From: an uncultured Eubacterium sp.
GTDB lineage: Bacteria > Bacillota > Clostridia > Lachnospirales > Lachnospiraceae
Direction of reading: 5' to 3'
Assembly (NCBI GenBank): GCA_902475415.1
Contig: CABRZK010000084.1
Span: forward strand, 1 to 9,083
Length of the DNA stretch: 9,083 nt
The notes under the pieces were generated by a model. It was not told where the DNA came from, did no database searches, and was given only the letters and a program-made list of their open reading frames with translations. The position numbers and the translations under genes are program-made. Below, piece after piece: positions 1 through 6,590 of this stretch. Each line of letters begins with the position of its first letter. The first letter of the stretch is position 1.

Positions 1-1876
1 GATACTGCGTCTCTCCCCTGGTCATACGCACCCGGGCACTTGTCAGTGTCAGATGTTCTCTGGCTCTTGTGATTCCCACATAACACAGACGGCGCTCCTC
101 TTCCACTTCCGTCGGATCGTCAGATGTGATCGTCATATAGCTCGGGAACAGTCCATCCTCCATCCCAGCCAGATAGACATTCGGGAATTCCAGACCTTTT
201 GCACTGTGCAGTGTCATCAATACCACATAATCACTGCCTTCTTCCAGATTATCAATATCCGCGATCAGTGCCACTTCTTCCAGAAATCCACTCAGCATCG
301 GATGCTCTTCATTTTCCTCATAGGCAACAATCTTACTGATCAACTCATCAATATTCTCGATACGGGCTCTGGCCTCATCCGTGCCCTCCGCATCCAGTTC
401 TGCCACATAACCGGTATCTTCTATAATTTCATCCATCAGCTGCTCCAGGCTGATATATGGAAGTTTGCTGCGCAGTGTCTGAATAAATGTTACAAATGGC
501 CGGATCTTTGCCGCCGTTGCTTTGCTCAGTTTCGGAATATCCTCCGCCTGTTTTAATGCCGCATAAAAGCTCATGCCGTTTTCATCTGCATAATCCTGTA
601 CTTTTGTAATTGTCGTTGCGCCAATGCCACGCTTTGGCACATTAATGATTCGTTTTACCGCCAGATCATCCTGCGCATTATCAATGGTTTTCAGATAACT
701 GAGCAGGTCTTTGATTTCCTTTCGGGCATAGAAGTTGACACCACCGACAATCTTGTAGGGAATATTTTCCCGTACAAAACGCTCCTCCAGAAGTCGGGAC
801 TGTGCATTGGTACGATACAGAACTGCACTGTCTCCATAGGAAAAAACACCCTTCCGCACAAAGGAATTGATGCTGTGAGCGATATATTCCGCCTCATCAT
901 AAGCGGTATCAAAATCTTTACATTCGATTTTGTCACCGGCATCCTGCTGGGTCCAGAGCGCTTTTGCTTTTCTTCCCACATTATTTCTGATCACGGCATT
1001 GGCTGCATCCAGAATATTCTGGGTGGAACGGTAATTTTCCTCCAGTTTGATAACTTTCGCATCCGGGAAATACTGCTCAAAATTTAAAATATTATGAATG
1101 TTAGCTCCCCGGAATTTATAAATAGACTGATCATCGTCACCCACCACACAGAGGTTGCGGTATTTGGATGCAAGTAAACGCACCAGCTCAAACTGAGCCG
1201 TATTCGTATCCTGATACTCATCCACCATAATATAACGCAGACGCTCCTGATAAGAATCCAGTACTTCCGGATCATTTTTAAATAATTCCACGCATTTCAT
1301 GATCAGATCATCAAAATCAAGGGCATTATTTTTCTTCAGCGTCTGCTGATATTCCCGGTATACCTGTGCCTGTTTCTGCTTGGCATAATCACCTGCTGCC
1401 CGCAGAGTAAATTCTTCCGGCGAAATCAGCTCATTTTTTGCCGATGAAATCACATTTAAAAGTGCCCGCTCTTTCGTCTTCTTCGTATCAATCTGCAGAC
1501 GCTTGCATACCTCTTTCATCACCGTTTTCTGATCATCTGCATCATAAATCGTAAAACGGTTGTCATATCCCAGACGATCAATGTATCTGCGCAGGATCCG
1601 CACACAACTGGAATGAAATGTGGACACCCAGATACTCTCCGAGCCAAATCCCACCAGATCATCAATTCGTTCCCGCATCTCCGCTGCTGCTTTATTCGTA
1701 AATGTAATTGCCATAATATGATATGGATTCACACCTTTTTCTTCTATCAGATAAGCCGTTCTGTGCGTCAGAACCCTTGTCTTGCCGGAACCGGCTCCCG
1801 CCAGTACCAGCACCGGTCCTTCCGTCTGAAAAACCGCTTCCTGCTGCTGTGCATTCAGCAAATCATATTTGTCCAT
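1..1876 (-). CDS. pcrA: ATP-dependent DNA helicase PcrA/UvrD (SF1A), 3' end outside window
   Basis: This is a superfamily 1A 3'-5' DNA helicase of the PcrA/UvrD type, acting in nucleotide excision and mismatch repair, replication restart and removal of RecA filaments. The reverse strand gives 625 uninterrupted codons from ATG at 1876. Visible motifs: Walker A GAGSGKT at residues 27-33, motif Ia TFTNKAAAEM (58-67), Walker B VDEYQDTN (218-225), motif III GDDDQSIYKFRGA (246-258), motif IV ENYRS (280-284), motif V TLHSAKGLEF (555-564) and motif VI with YVGITRARE (599-607). Full proteins of this family are usually about 720-750 residues, so roughly the last 100, including the C-terminal RNA-polymerase-binding tail, lie beyond the left edge. 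The start follows GGGAGG at 1881-1886, with a rather short 4-nt spacer. A LexA-like box lies 129 nt upstream. The gene is a housekeeping neighbour and not part of the glycoside cluster. The family call is very secure; PcrA rather than a UvrD paralogue is inferred from the Gram-positive context. Confidence 0.96.
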   Translation of the reverse strand, partial: MDKYDLLNAQQQEAVFQTEGPVLVLAGAGSGKTRVLTHRTAYLIEEKGVNPYHIMAITFTNKAAAEMRERIDDLVGFGSESIWVSTFHSSCVRILRRYIDRLGYDNRFTIYDADDQKTVMKEVCKRLQIDTKKTKERALLNVISSAKNELISPEEFTLRAAGDYAKQKQAQVYREYQQTLKKNNALDFDDLIMKCVELFKNDPEVLDSYQERLRYIMVDEYQDTNTAQFELVRLLASKYRNLCVVGDDDQSIYKFRGANIHNILNFEQYFPDAKVIKLEENYRSTQNILDAANAVIRNNVGRKAKALWTQQDAGDKIECKDFDTAYDEAEYIAHSINSFVRKGVFSYGDSAVLYRTNAQSRLLEERFVRENIPYKIVGGVNFYARKEIKDLLSYLKTIDNAQDDLAVKRIINVPKRGIGATTITKVQDYADENGMSFYAALKQAEDIPKLSKATAAKIRPFVTFIQTLRSKLPYISLEQLMDEIIEDTGYVAELDAEGTDEARARIENIDELISKIVAYEENEEHPMLSGFLEEVALIADIDNLEEGSDYVVLMTLHSAKGLEFPNVYLAGMEDGLFPSYMTITSDDPTEVEEERRLCYVGITRAREHLTLTSARVRMTRGETQY

Positions 1877-2004
1877 GCTGCCTCCCACCTGACTTTCAGA
1901 CACGCACATCTTTTTCTGTAATGCAAAAATGCCATAACATTTTGCTGTCAAATGCGCGTCATGCAACGCATAACAGATTCTTTTTCGCATGCCTGTCTCA
2001 CTAT

Positions 2005-2018
2005 CGAACATATTTTCT
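2005..2018 (-). promoter_or_regulatory. LexA/DinR-type SOS box upstream of pcrA
   Basis: On the minus strand this reads AGAAAATATGTTCG and matches the Gram-positive SOS consensus CGAACATATGTTCG at 12 of 14 positions. It retains an intact TATGTTCG right half. It lies between the end of the AraC-type gene (2036) and the helicase start (1876), where a promoter for the helicase would be expected. No convincing -10/-35 pair was found beside it. The consensus is established for Bacillus LexA; its use here is inference. Confidence 0.5.
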
Positions 2019-2035
2019 AATCTTGTGCTATCATA

Positions 2036-4504
2036 TCATAGAGCCTGTCTGTGCGTCAACATACTCCTGATCTGTATCAGTGCAATTTCATTTGGTTCCA
2101 GTTCCAGCGTAAACTGCAGACCATTTTTCTCTGTATTCTGATGAAAACGTTCCACCTTGGGCTGACAGCATCGTTGCAGATATTCCATATCCTCATTTGA
2201 CAGATTTTTTGCAAAATCCAGTTGCTCCCACAATTGCATGATACTTCCGGATTTATCATTCACCCGCAGGATCCGGATCTGACAGGTCGCATCCTGTACA
2301 CCTTCCAGACAGATCTGCAACTGTTTCCTGTTCTGATCAGCAAAACATTTTCTGACCGTTTCCTTATTTATCTGATTTTCAGCTGAATAGTAATAAAACT
2401 GACTCAGTGGTCTCATATTGTGACATGCGATTGCCCAGTTTCCCTTTCCATCCGTTGTAATCATTCCATGCTCATTTCCAAGATCAGCAGTCTCATACAA
2501 TTCTTTCATAAACTGGAAAGCCACTCCGGCCGGTTTCATAATTTTATCTCTGGTCAGAATGCCTTTTCCGCCAAATAAAAATGCATTAGAATCATAAAAT
2601 TCCGACATCATATCAGTTCCACTCTGATATCCGATCACATCAACCATACCTCGAATATCACACAGATTTTTCAGTACATAGGCTCCCTGATAGCAGGAAT
2701 CTGACAGACTGCACCGGTCTGATACGGTCTTATTCCATTCGCTGATGCAGATTTCTGCCTGTTCAAATCCAGACTGTTGCATCCAATCTCTCAGACGTTT
2801 TATCCGGTCCGAAAGTACAGAAGGATTGGTGCTTTTCTGACGGAATCCGTTCTGTTCTTCCATCCGTTCCATTCCGGTTCCATCCGCTGGACAATTTTCA
2901 GATTCATTCACCACATAATCATATTCCATCATTGATATAAAATCAGGCTGGATCATATCCTGTGCCGCCCATTGCCGGAAAAAGTGATTTTCCGTCTGGT
3001 CTGACATACATCCCGGAAATATCCCGGGACCTCCCAATTGCATGCCCGGTATTTTTTCCTTCATCAGTCTTCCGGTCTCAGCAAAAATCTGAAAAAAGCT
3101 CTCCTGTACGGAACATCCACTGATCTGATAACCACCATACCACACTTCCACTTTCCATTTTTCCAGACATTCTCTTCCATAACGTTCCAGCCAGTGTGTC
3201 AGCACAGATGACCACAGTCTCTGCCACGCCCCCAGACTGTCAAACATAACCGTTCCTTTTTCATATATCATTGTATCATTGACATCAGCATTAACACGTT
3301 GTTCTTTTTTATCCAGATCAAGAAACGGAATCATATGTAATTCCAGTATCAGATCCAACACCTGATCCAGTTTACGGAAATTATACGCTCCCTGAACATG
3401 CGCAATATCAATCATCAGGTCTCTGGAAAAAATATCCCAGATACGGACATAATCAAACTGACATTTTCTCTGTAAAATACGCAAATGCTCCTGCATTTCA
3501 CGGTCAAGCAGATCTGCTGCACGACCTATATTGATCATCGTCTGCGTCTGTCTGCTATTTTTCTGTAGCTGCTCCACAGAAACATGTATGCTTCTGGATG
3601 TGTGGTCGGATCTGTTCTGCTCCCTCACAGACGGTCTGATATATTGCTCCAGACGCGCTGCCTTTTCCTGCCTGTTATCTTCTGTCCCTGCAGCAGACAC
3701 ACGCTGTTCCCGATATTCCATCGGTGACATTCCATATTTCTTTTTAAATTCCCGGTAGAAAAATCCCGGGCTGGAGAAACCGCTTTCATAGATAATCTGC
3801 GTAATGCTGTTTTCTGTATGCTGTAAATCTTCCCTCGCATGTGACAGACGGATTTTCTTCACATAATCCGAAAATTTCATTCCAAATTTCTGTCTCACAT
3901 ACCGTGACAGATATCCCTCTGACAGATACAGCTGTCCGGCCAGTTCCTTCAGACTGACCGCTTTTGCATAATTATGATGCACATACAGACTGATCTGATG
4001 CATCCGTACATCCTCATTCTGCGAATTTGCTCTGCCAGACAGATCACTGCATCTGTAGTGCTGCATCAAAAATTCCAGTAACTGATAATACTGTGCTTTT
4101 ATTTCTGTCAGCAAAATTGAGGCCCGCTCCATCTTCTGTTCCAGTTTCCAGTAATTCGTCAGCATAGACTGCAGCATACTTTTGATTTCATTACATCTTT
4201 CCGGTTCCTGAGACATCGGGTCCGAAACCAGTACCAGCTGCTCTTCCGCACACTCTGCCAGCTGTTCCCCTGGATAGGTAACACTGACAAAAAAGATATT
4301 TTTGCTGCAGGAAAAAGAATATCTGTCACCAATATTCAAAAAAACCAGATCATCCGACAATAATTCCATTCTTTTCCCATTCAGGTTCATCGTCATTTTT
4401 CCATCCAGAACCAACAGTATCTGAATTTCATCACAATATGCACATTCTCCGGATCTGTCAATTCGAACCTGCATCATAGAATACATATATTTTAATTCTG
4501 TCAC
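2036..4504 (-). CDS. AraC-family transcriptional regulator fused to a GH39-like sensor domain
   Basis: This 822-residue protein probably controls the neighbouring glycoside genes in the cytoplasm. Residues about 20-90 look like the cupin-type AraC sensor (LLVLDGKMTMNLNG, then DDLVFLNIGD). Residues about 170-268 are the two-helix-turn-helix AraC DNA-binding domain (SLKELAGQLYLSEGYLSRYV, then ITQIIYESGFSSPGFFYREF and KKKYGMSPMEYR). Residues about 300-680 resemble a glycoside hydrolase family 39 TIM barrel, and about 690-815 the beta-sandwich that usually follows it. The GH39 nucleophile region is kept (ICISEWNKT, E589). The acid/base signature WNEP is replaced by WYGG at 455-458, so a catalytic Glu is missing and the domain is more likely a ligand sensor than an enzyme. 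The start is GTG at 4504, after AGGGGGG at 4515-4521 (10-nt spacer); ATG codons at residues 7, 10 and 11 are weaker alternatives. It lies directly downstream of the beta/alpha pair but has its own promoter. Target and ligand are inferred from position only. Confidence 0.88.
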   Translation of the reverse strand: MTELKYMYSMMQVRIDRSGECAYCDEIQILLVLDGKMTMNLNGKRMELLSDDLVFLNIGDRYSFSCSKNIFFVSVTYPGEQLAECAEEQLVLVSDPMSQEPERCNEIKSMLQSMLTNYWKLEQKMERASILLTEIKAQYYQLLEFLMQHYRCSDLSGRANSQNEDVRMHQISLYVHHNYAKAVSLKELAGQLYLSEGYLSRYVRQKFGMKFSDYVKKIRLSHAREDLQHTENSITQIIYESGFSSPGFFYREFKKKYGMSPMEYREQRVSAAGTEDNRQEKAARLEQYIRPSVREQNRSDHTSRSIHVSVEQLQKNSRQTQTMINIGRAADLLDREMQEHLRILQRKCQFDYVRIWDIFSRDLMIDIAHVQGAYNFRKLDQVLDLILELHMIPFLDLDKKEQRVNADVNDTMIYEKGTVMFDSLGAWQRLWSSVLTHWLERYGRECLEKWKVEVWYGGYQISGCSVQESFFQIFAETGRLMKEKIPGMQLGGPGIFPGCMSDQTENHFFRQWAAQDMIQPDFISMMEYDYVVNESENCPADGTGMERMEEQNGFRQKSTNPSVLSDRIKRLRDWMQQSGFEQAEICISEWNKTVSDRCSLSDSCYQGAYVLKNLCDIRGMVDVIGYQSGTDMMSEFYDSNAFLFGGKGILTRDKIMKPAGVAFQFMKELYETADLGNEHGMITTDGKGNWAIACHNMRPLSQFYYYSAENQINKETVRKCFADQNRKQLQICLEGVQDATCQIRILRVNDKSGSIMQLWEQLDFAKNLSNEDMEYLQRCCQPKVERFHQNTEKNGLQFTLELEPNEIALIQIRSMLTHRQAL

Positions 4505-4563
4505 TTTTCCCGTTCCCCCCTGATTTTTCCGGACATTGTTCCGATCATCTCACTCATGTTTTT

Positions 4564-4592
4564 ATTGTACCATATCTGCACTTCTGTGACAA
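4564..4592 (-). promoter_or_regulatory. Sigma-A promoter of the AraC-GH39 gene
   Basis: On the minus strand, -35 TTGTCA (4587-4592) and -10 TACAAT (4564-4569) are separated by exactly 17 nt. Each differs from consensus by one base. Transcription would start near 4557, giving a leader of about 50 nt before the GTG at 4504. The spacer contains CCATATCT (plus strand 4570-4577), a word that also occurs in the direct repeats at 6420-6470; this may point to autoregulation, though the word is common in the window. Confidence 0.7.
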
Positions 4593-4611
4593 AATTTCTG
4601 GCATATAAGCA

Positions 4612-4645
4612 AATCGCCCGGACCGTTTCTGCGATCGGGGCGATT
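4612..4645 (-). terminator. Hairpin ending the beta1-alpha1 transcript, just upstream of the AraC promoter
   Basis: Two 14-nt arms (4612-4625 and 4632-4645) pair with one mismatch and one possible G-U pair around a 6-nt loop, giving a long GC-rich stem. It lies 57 nt after the stop codon of the alpha gene at 4702 and immediately before the AraC-gene promoter. On the minus strand it is followed by TTTGCTTATAT, a weak U-tract. It is therefore either a leaky intrinsic terminator or a structured spacer. Nothing better resembling a terminator was seen between these genes. Confidence 0.55.
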
Positions 4646-4701
4646 GTGCATCTGACAAATGATTTTGCTGACATATTTCTGTTCTGAATGAAACCATTTG
4701 T

Positions 4702-5676
4702 TTATTTTATTAAATTTTTCATCATCTTCAGATGGCGGCGCAGCATCTCAATGGAATGATCTGAATTATACTCCTCATATTCAGAAACAATATAACCATC
4801 ATAATCTGAATTTTTCACTACATCCAGAATGTCTCCATATGGAATCGCTGATTCTTCCAGATTTTCATATACATAATGATATTTGCCATGCATATGGAAA
4901 CAATAGGGCAGAATTTCACGAAGCCCCTGTAACTCTTTGCTGATATCTTTCTGGAATTTCATAAAGTTGTACATATCCTGCATACAATACAACTCTGCTT
5001 CTTTTCCACCGGCTGCCTTCAGCTGCTCTATTGCTTTCTCATAAGGTACTTCTTCATATTTCATATCCCGTGCCATCTCCAACAATTTGACATCTGCACC
5101 TTTTGCCAGGGCCTGATCCCAGTTTGGTTTGTTCGGCTTGGTAGCGAAACATCCAAAATCCGGTACGAAACCAATGTATTTTGAACCGCTTTCGCTGATG
5201 GCCTGACGAAATTCCTGAATTGCAGGCGTAATTGGAGAATCCGGATTATGAATCTCGATGCCGACCTTGATGTCGTATTCCTCCGCATAAGGTGCCAGCC
5301 GCACCAGGTTTTCCGGTCCGATCAGGAACTGCTCGCGAATTACTTTACATCCCATTTTATGTGCATTTTTCAGATCTCTGATCGCCATATCCAGCATTTC
5401 ATCATCGTTCAGTCTGCGATCTCCACGAAGTCCGCAGTCCATATTGGCTCCATAACAGATCGCTTCCATATCATAAGCTCTGCAGATTGCCTGAAATTCT
5501 CCCAGAAATTTATCGCTGATAAACGGATAAGATGGTATCATCTGGGTTGCAACAATTTCGAATCCCTCTGCGCCAAGTTCTTTCGCCGTGCGAATGCAGT
5601 CTTCCAACGTCATGATTCCTTTGCAGTACTCTGTGGAAAACGAATATAATGTAACACCTAATTTTATCTTGCTCAT
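4702..5676 (-). CDS. C-glycoside deglycosidase alpha-subunit-like TIM-barrel protein (alpha1)
   Basis: This 324-residue protein has a xylose-isomerase-like (sugar phosphate isomerase/epimerase) TIM barrel and resembles the catalytic alpha subunit of C-glycoside deglycosidases such as DfgA, CarB and DgpC. That family uses a divalent metal to cleave the C-C bond of 3-oxo-C-glycosides. Predicted metal ligands, by position in the barrel and agreement with the second alpha copy, are E141 (in IEIHNP, with H143 nearby), D173 (VPDFG), H263 (HMHGK) and E299 (SEYEEY). Compared with the other alpha there are about 50 extra residues between D173 and H263 (roughly 195-250), where a substrate lid or subunit contact could sit. 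The start is ATG at 5676 after AGGAGG at 5685-5690. That ribosome binding site overlaps the stop codon of the beta gene, so the two are co-transcribed and probably coupled in translation. The strongest argument for CGD over an ordinary isomerase is the adjacent DUF6379-type gene. The substrate cannot be read from sequence, and a 3-oxo-O-glycoside lyase is possible. Confidence 0.82.
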   Translation of the reverse strand: MSKIKLGVTLYSFSTEYCKGIMTLEDCIRTAKELGAEGFEIVATQMIPSYPFISDKFLGEFQAICRAYDMEAICYGANMDCGLRGDRRLNDDEMLDMAIRDLKNAHKMGCKVIREQFLIGPENLVRLAPYAEEYDIKVGIEIHNPDSPITPAIQEFRQAISESGSKYIGFVPDFGCFATKPNKPNWDQALAKGADVKLLEMARDMKYEEVPYEKAIEQLKAAGGKEAELYCMQDMYNFMKFQKDISKELQGLREILPYCFHMHGKYHYVYENLEESAIPYGDILDVVKNSDYDGYIVSEYEEYNSDHSIEMLRRHLKMMKNLIK

Positions 5677-5684
5677 CTTGTTCT

Positions 5685-5691
5685 CCTCCTA
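5685..5691 (-). promoter_or_regulatory. Ribosome binding site of alpha1 overlapping the beta1 stop codon
   Basis: The minus strand reads TAGGAGGAGAACAAGATG. The TAG stop of beta1 (5689-5691) runs straight into the AGGAGG of alpha1 (5685-5690), with 12 nt between the two coding regions. This fixes the alpha1 start at 5676 and suggests translational coupling suited to two subunits of one complex. Confidence 0.8.
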
Positions 5692-6132
5692 AATTTCAGC
5701 TAATGTCAGTACTTTTCTTCCGCAGCTGTCGATTGGCATATACAAATCCGGGCCAACTATCATATATGGACTTCTGAAATACAGAATAAAATTGATATCA
5801 TGCTCACCTGCCGTAAATCCGCCCTTTTTCAACACTTTGATCGTAGCCGGTTCTGCAATCGGCCAGAATACAGAAACCAGATCGTGAAGCTGTGCAATGC
5901 CGTACTCTTCGTCTCTCAGGCAGAAACTGATTGCTTCCTGCGAGATCTTTTCTCCGTCAATTTCAACTTCCAGTCTGTCAATAACTGAGAGGAAATGTCC
6001 TCTGTAATAGCTGAGTCTCACATCAAACTGACAGCCTGCTTTTTTTCCGTTTACATACAGATGTTTCAGAGAATCATCACATACTACATCCACAAAATTC
6101 AGTCTCAATGGTATTGCTTTTGCTGTTGCCAT
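5689..6132 (-). CDS. C-glycoside deglycosidase beta-subunit-like protein, DUF6379 type (beta1)
   Basis: This small 147-residue soluble protein has no signal peptide or membrane segment and resembles the DUF6379/CGD beta-subunit family. In characterised CGDs the beta-sandwich small subunit packs against the TIM-barrel subunit and helps shape the active site. Features shared with the second small gene at 7808-8245 are YRGHF (43-47; YKGYW in the other), a following VxxDGE-like stretch (EVEIDGE, 55-61) and KKGGxxxGxHD (102-112). The last is the clearest family signature in this window. The ATG at 6132 follows AGGAGA at 6141-6146 with an 8-nt spacer. The gene is first in a two-gene operon with alpha1, 12 nt apart. 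Its upstream region holds an inverted repeat and a terminator-like hairpin that could control it. The family assignment rests on motif recall plus gene pairing. Confidence 0.8.
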   Translation of the reverse strand: MATAKAIPLRLNFVDVVCDDSLKHLYVNGKKAGCQFDVRLSYYRGHFLSVIDRLEVEIDGEKISQEAISFCLRDEEYGIAQLHDLVSVFWPIAEPATIKVLKKGGFTAGEHDINFILYFRSPYMIVGPDLYMPIDSCGRKVLTLAEI

Positions 6133-6228
6133 TTTTCATTTCTCCTTCCATTTACCATAATGTTTTAAGCCTTTGCTGTGTTGCTTTTTGTTGTATTTAT
6201 TATGTCATGAAAGAAGTGTACAAAAAAT

Positions 6229-6267
6229 AACAGGCCATGCCTTTTTCATAACGGATTCTGACCTGTT
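6229..6267 (-). terminator. Terminator-like hairpin in the beta1 leader (possible attenuator)
   Basis: Nine-bp arms (6229-6237 and 6259-6267, one G-U pair possible) enclose a 21-nt loop. Read on the minus strand the stem is followed by A and six T residues (6222-6227). Read on the plus strand it ends in five T. Because the flanking genes diverge, it lies about 100 nt inside the beta1 leader if transcription starts at the 6275-6303 promoter. It would then act before beta1 and not at the end of a gene, as an attenuator would. The large loop makes the stem weaker than a classic terminator. Confidence 0.45.
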
Positions 6268-6274
6268 TTTATCG

Positions 6275-6303
6275 ATTCTGTGATTTACTCTAAGAAGTAT
6301 CAA
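6275..6303 (-). promoter_or_regulatory. Candidate promoter for the beta1-alpha1 operon
   Basis: On the minus strand, TTGATA (6298-6303) and CAGAAT (6275-6280) are separated by 17 nt. The -35 is good and the -10 matches 4 of 6 positions. The -35 lies inside the left arm of the inverted repeat at 6299-6325, so a protein bound there would block or modulate polymerase. This is a weak prediction. Confidence 0.35.
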
Positions 6304-6325
6304 AATATGTCAGTTATATTTTGAT
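6299..6325. promoter_or_regulatory. Perfect 10-bp inverted repeat, probable operator
   Basis: The arms ATCAAAATAT (6299-6308) and ATATTTTGAT (6316-6325) are exact inverted repeats around a 7-nt spacer. The repeat lies between divergent genes and overlaps the candidate beta1 -35. Its all-but-AT composition and the lack of a T-run argue for a dimeric repressor site over an RNA hairpin. AraC proteins usually bind direct repeats, so a regulator not encoded in this window may use it. Confidence 0.6.
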
Positions 6326-6419
6326 GTTATACATTTTATCCACGCTTCTCCTTTTGGGGACTTCCGTCAATAACCTCATTGCAAAAACACGATGCTGATC
6401 ACATTTTACATTCGTTTTG

Positions 6420-6470
6420 TCCATATCCTTGATTTCAATTATCCATATCTTTCTTTGTAATTTCCATGTA
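6420..6470 (+). repeat. Three helically phased short direct repeats, possible AraC-type sites
   Basis: TCCATATC at 6420-6427, TCCATATC at 6442-6449 and TCCATGTA at 6463-6470 start 22 and 21 nt apart, about two helical turns. AraC-family activators commonly bind direct half-sites at this spacing just upstream of, or overlapping, a weak -35. Here the third copy lies in the spacer of the weak promoter candidate 6455-6483. The word is short and AT-rich and also occurs in coding DNA nearby, so chance is not excluded. Confidence 0.35.
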
Positions 6471-6575
6471 TCATAAGGATACAGAAATGAACAGAAACTT
6501 ACAGATTTTATCAGGATGTACACTCAGATTTTTACAGACATATCTTATAAACTTCTGAGCATTCATCCATCATTC

Positions 6576-6581
6576 AGGAGG
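6576..6581 (+). promoter_or_regulatory. Ribosome binding site that decides the reductase start
   Basis: AGGAGG lies 9 nt before ATG at 6591. This rules out the in-frame upstream start at 6516, which would add 25 residues unlike the family and has no ribosome binding site. Confidence 0.9.
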
Positions 6582-6590
6582 ATTTTTACA

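Larger units (their letters stand above)
6133..6590. other. Regulatory intergenic region between divergent beta1 and the flavin reductase
   Basis: This 458-nt region without a convincing gene separates the leftward beta1-alpha1 operon from the rightward reductase. It is strongly AT-rich and holds, from left to right, the beta1 ribosome binding site, a terminator-like hairpin (6229-6267), a candidate beta1 promoter (6275-6303) overlapping a perfect inverted repeat (6299-6325), three phased TCCATA/G repeats (6420-6470) and the reductase ribosome binding site (6576-6581). The best promoter candidate for the reductase is weak: TTGTAA at 6455-6460 and GATACA at 6478-6483, 17 nt apart, as expected if an activator is required. 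The open frames crossing it lack ribosome binding sites. Confidence 0.6.

Noticed and set aside
1924..1952. TTGACA on the minus strand (1947-1952) and an overlapping inverted repeat GCAAAATG/CATTTTTGC as a pcrA promoter or terminator
   Set aside because: No acceptable -10 lies 16-18 nt downstream, the stem has a bulge, and no T-run follows it.
4656..4702. ACAAATG/CATTTGT inverted arms next to the alpha1 stop codon
   Set aside because: The arms are only 7 bp with a loop of over 30 nt, so chance pairing in AT-rich DNA is likely.
5248..5649. A 133-codon plus-strand frame antisense to alpha1, and similar antisense frames at 53-556, 6648-7289 and 8207-8563
   Set aside because: They are shadows of strong coding regions, are rich in Cys, His and Ile as antisense frames tend to be, and lack ribosome binding sites.
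6314..6523. A 69-codon minus-strand frame in the divergent intergenic region, ending in a possible 6-9 residue leader peptide
   Set aside because: Its GTG start has no ribosome binding site and the composition is not protein-like. The AGGAG before the last codons could serve a leader peptide, but no promoter upstream of it is convincing.
6516..6590. An upstream in-frame ATG that would lengthen the reductase by 25 residues
   Set aside because: It has no ribosome binding site, the extra residues do not look like the family, and AGGAGG sits 9 nt before the ATG at 6591.
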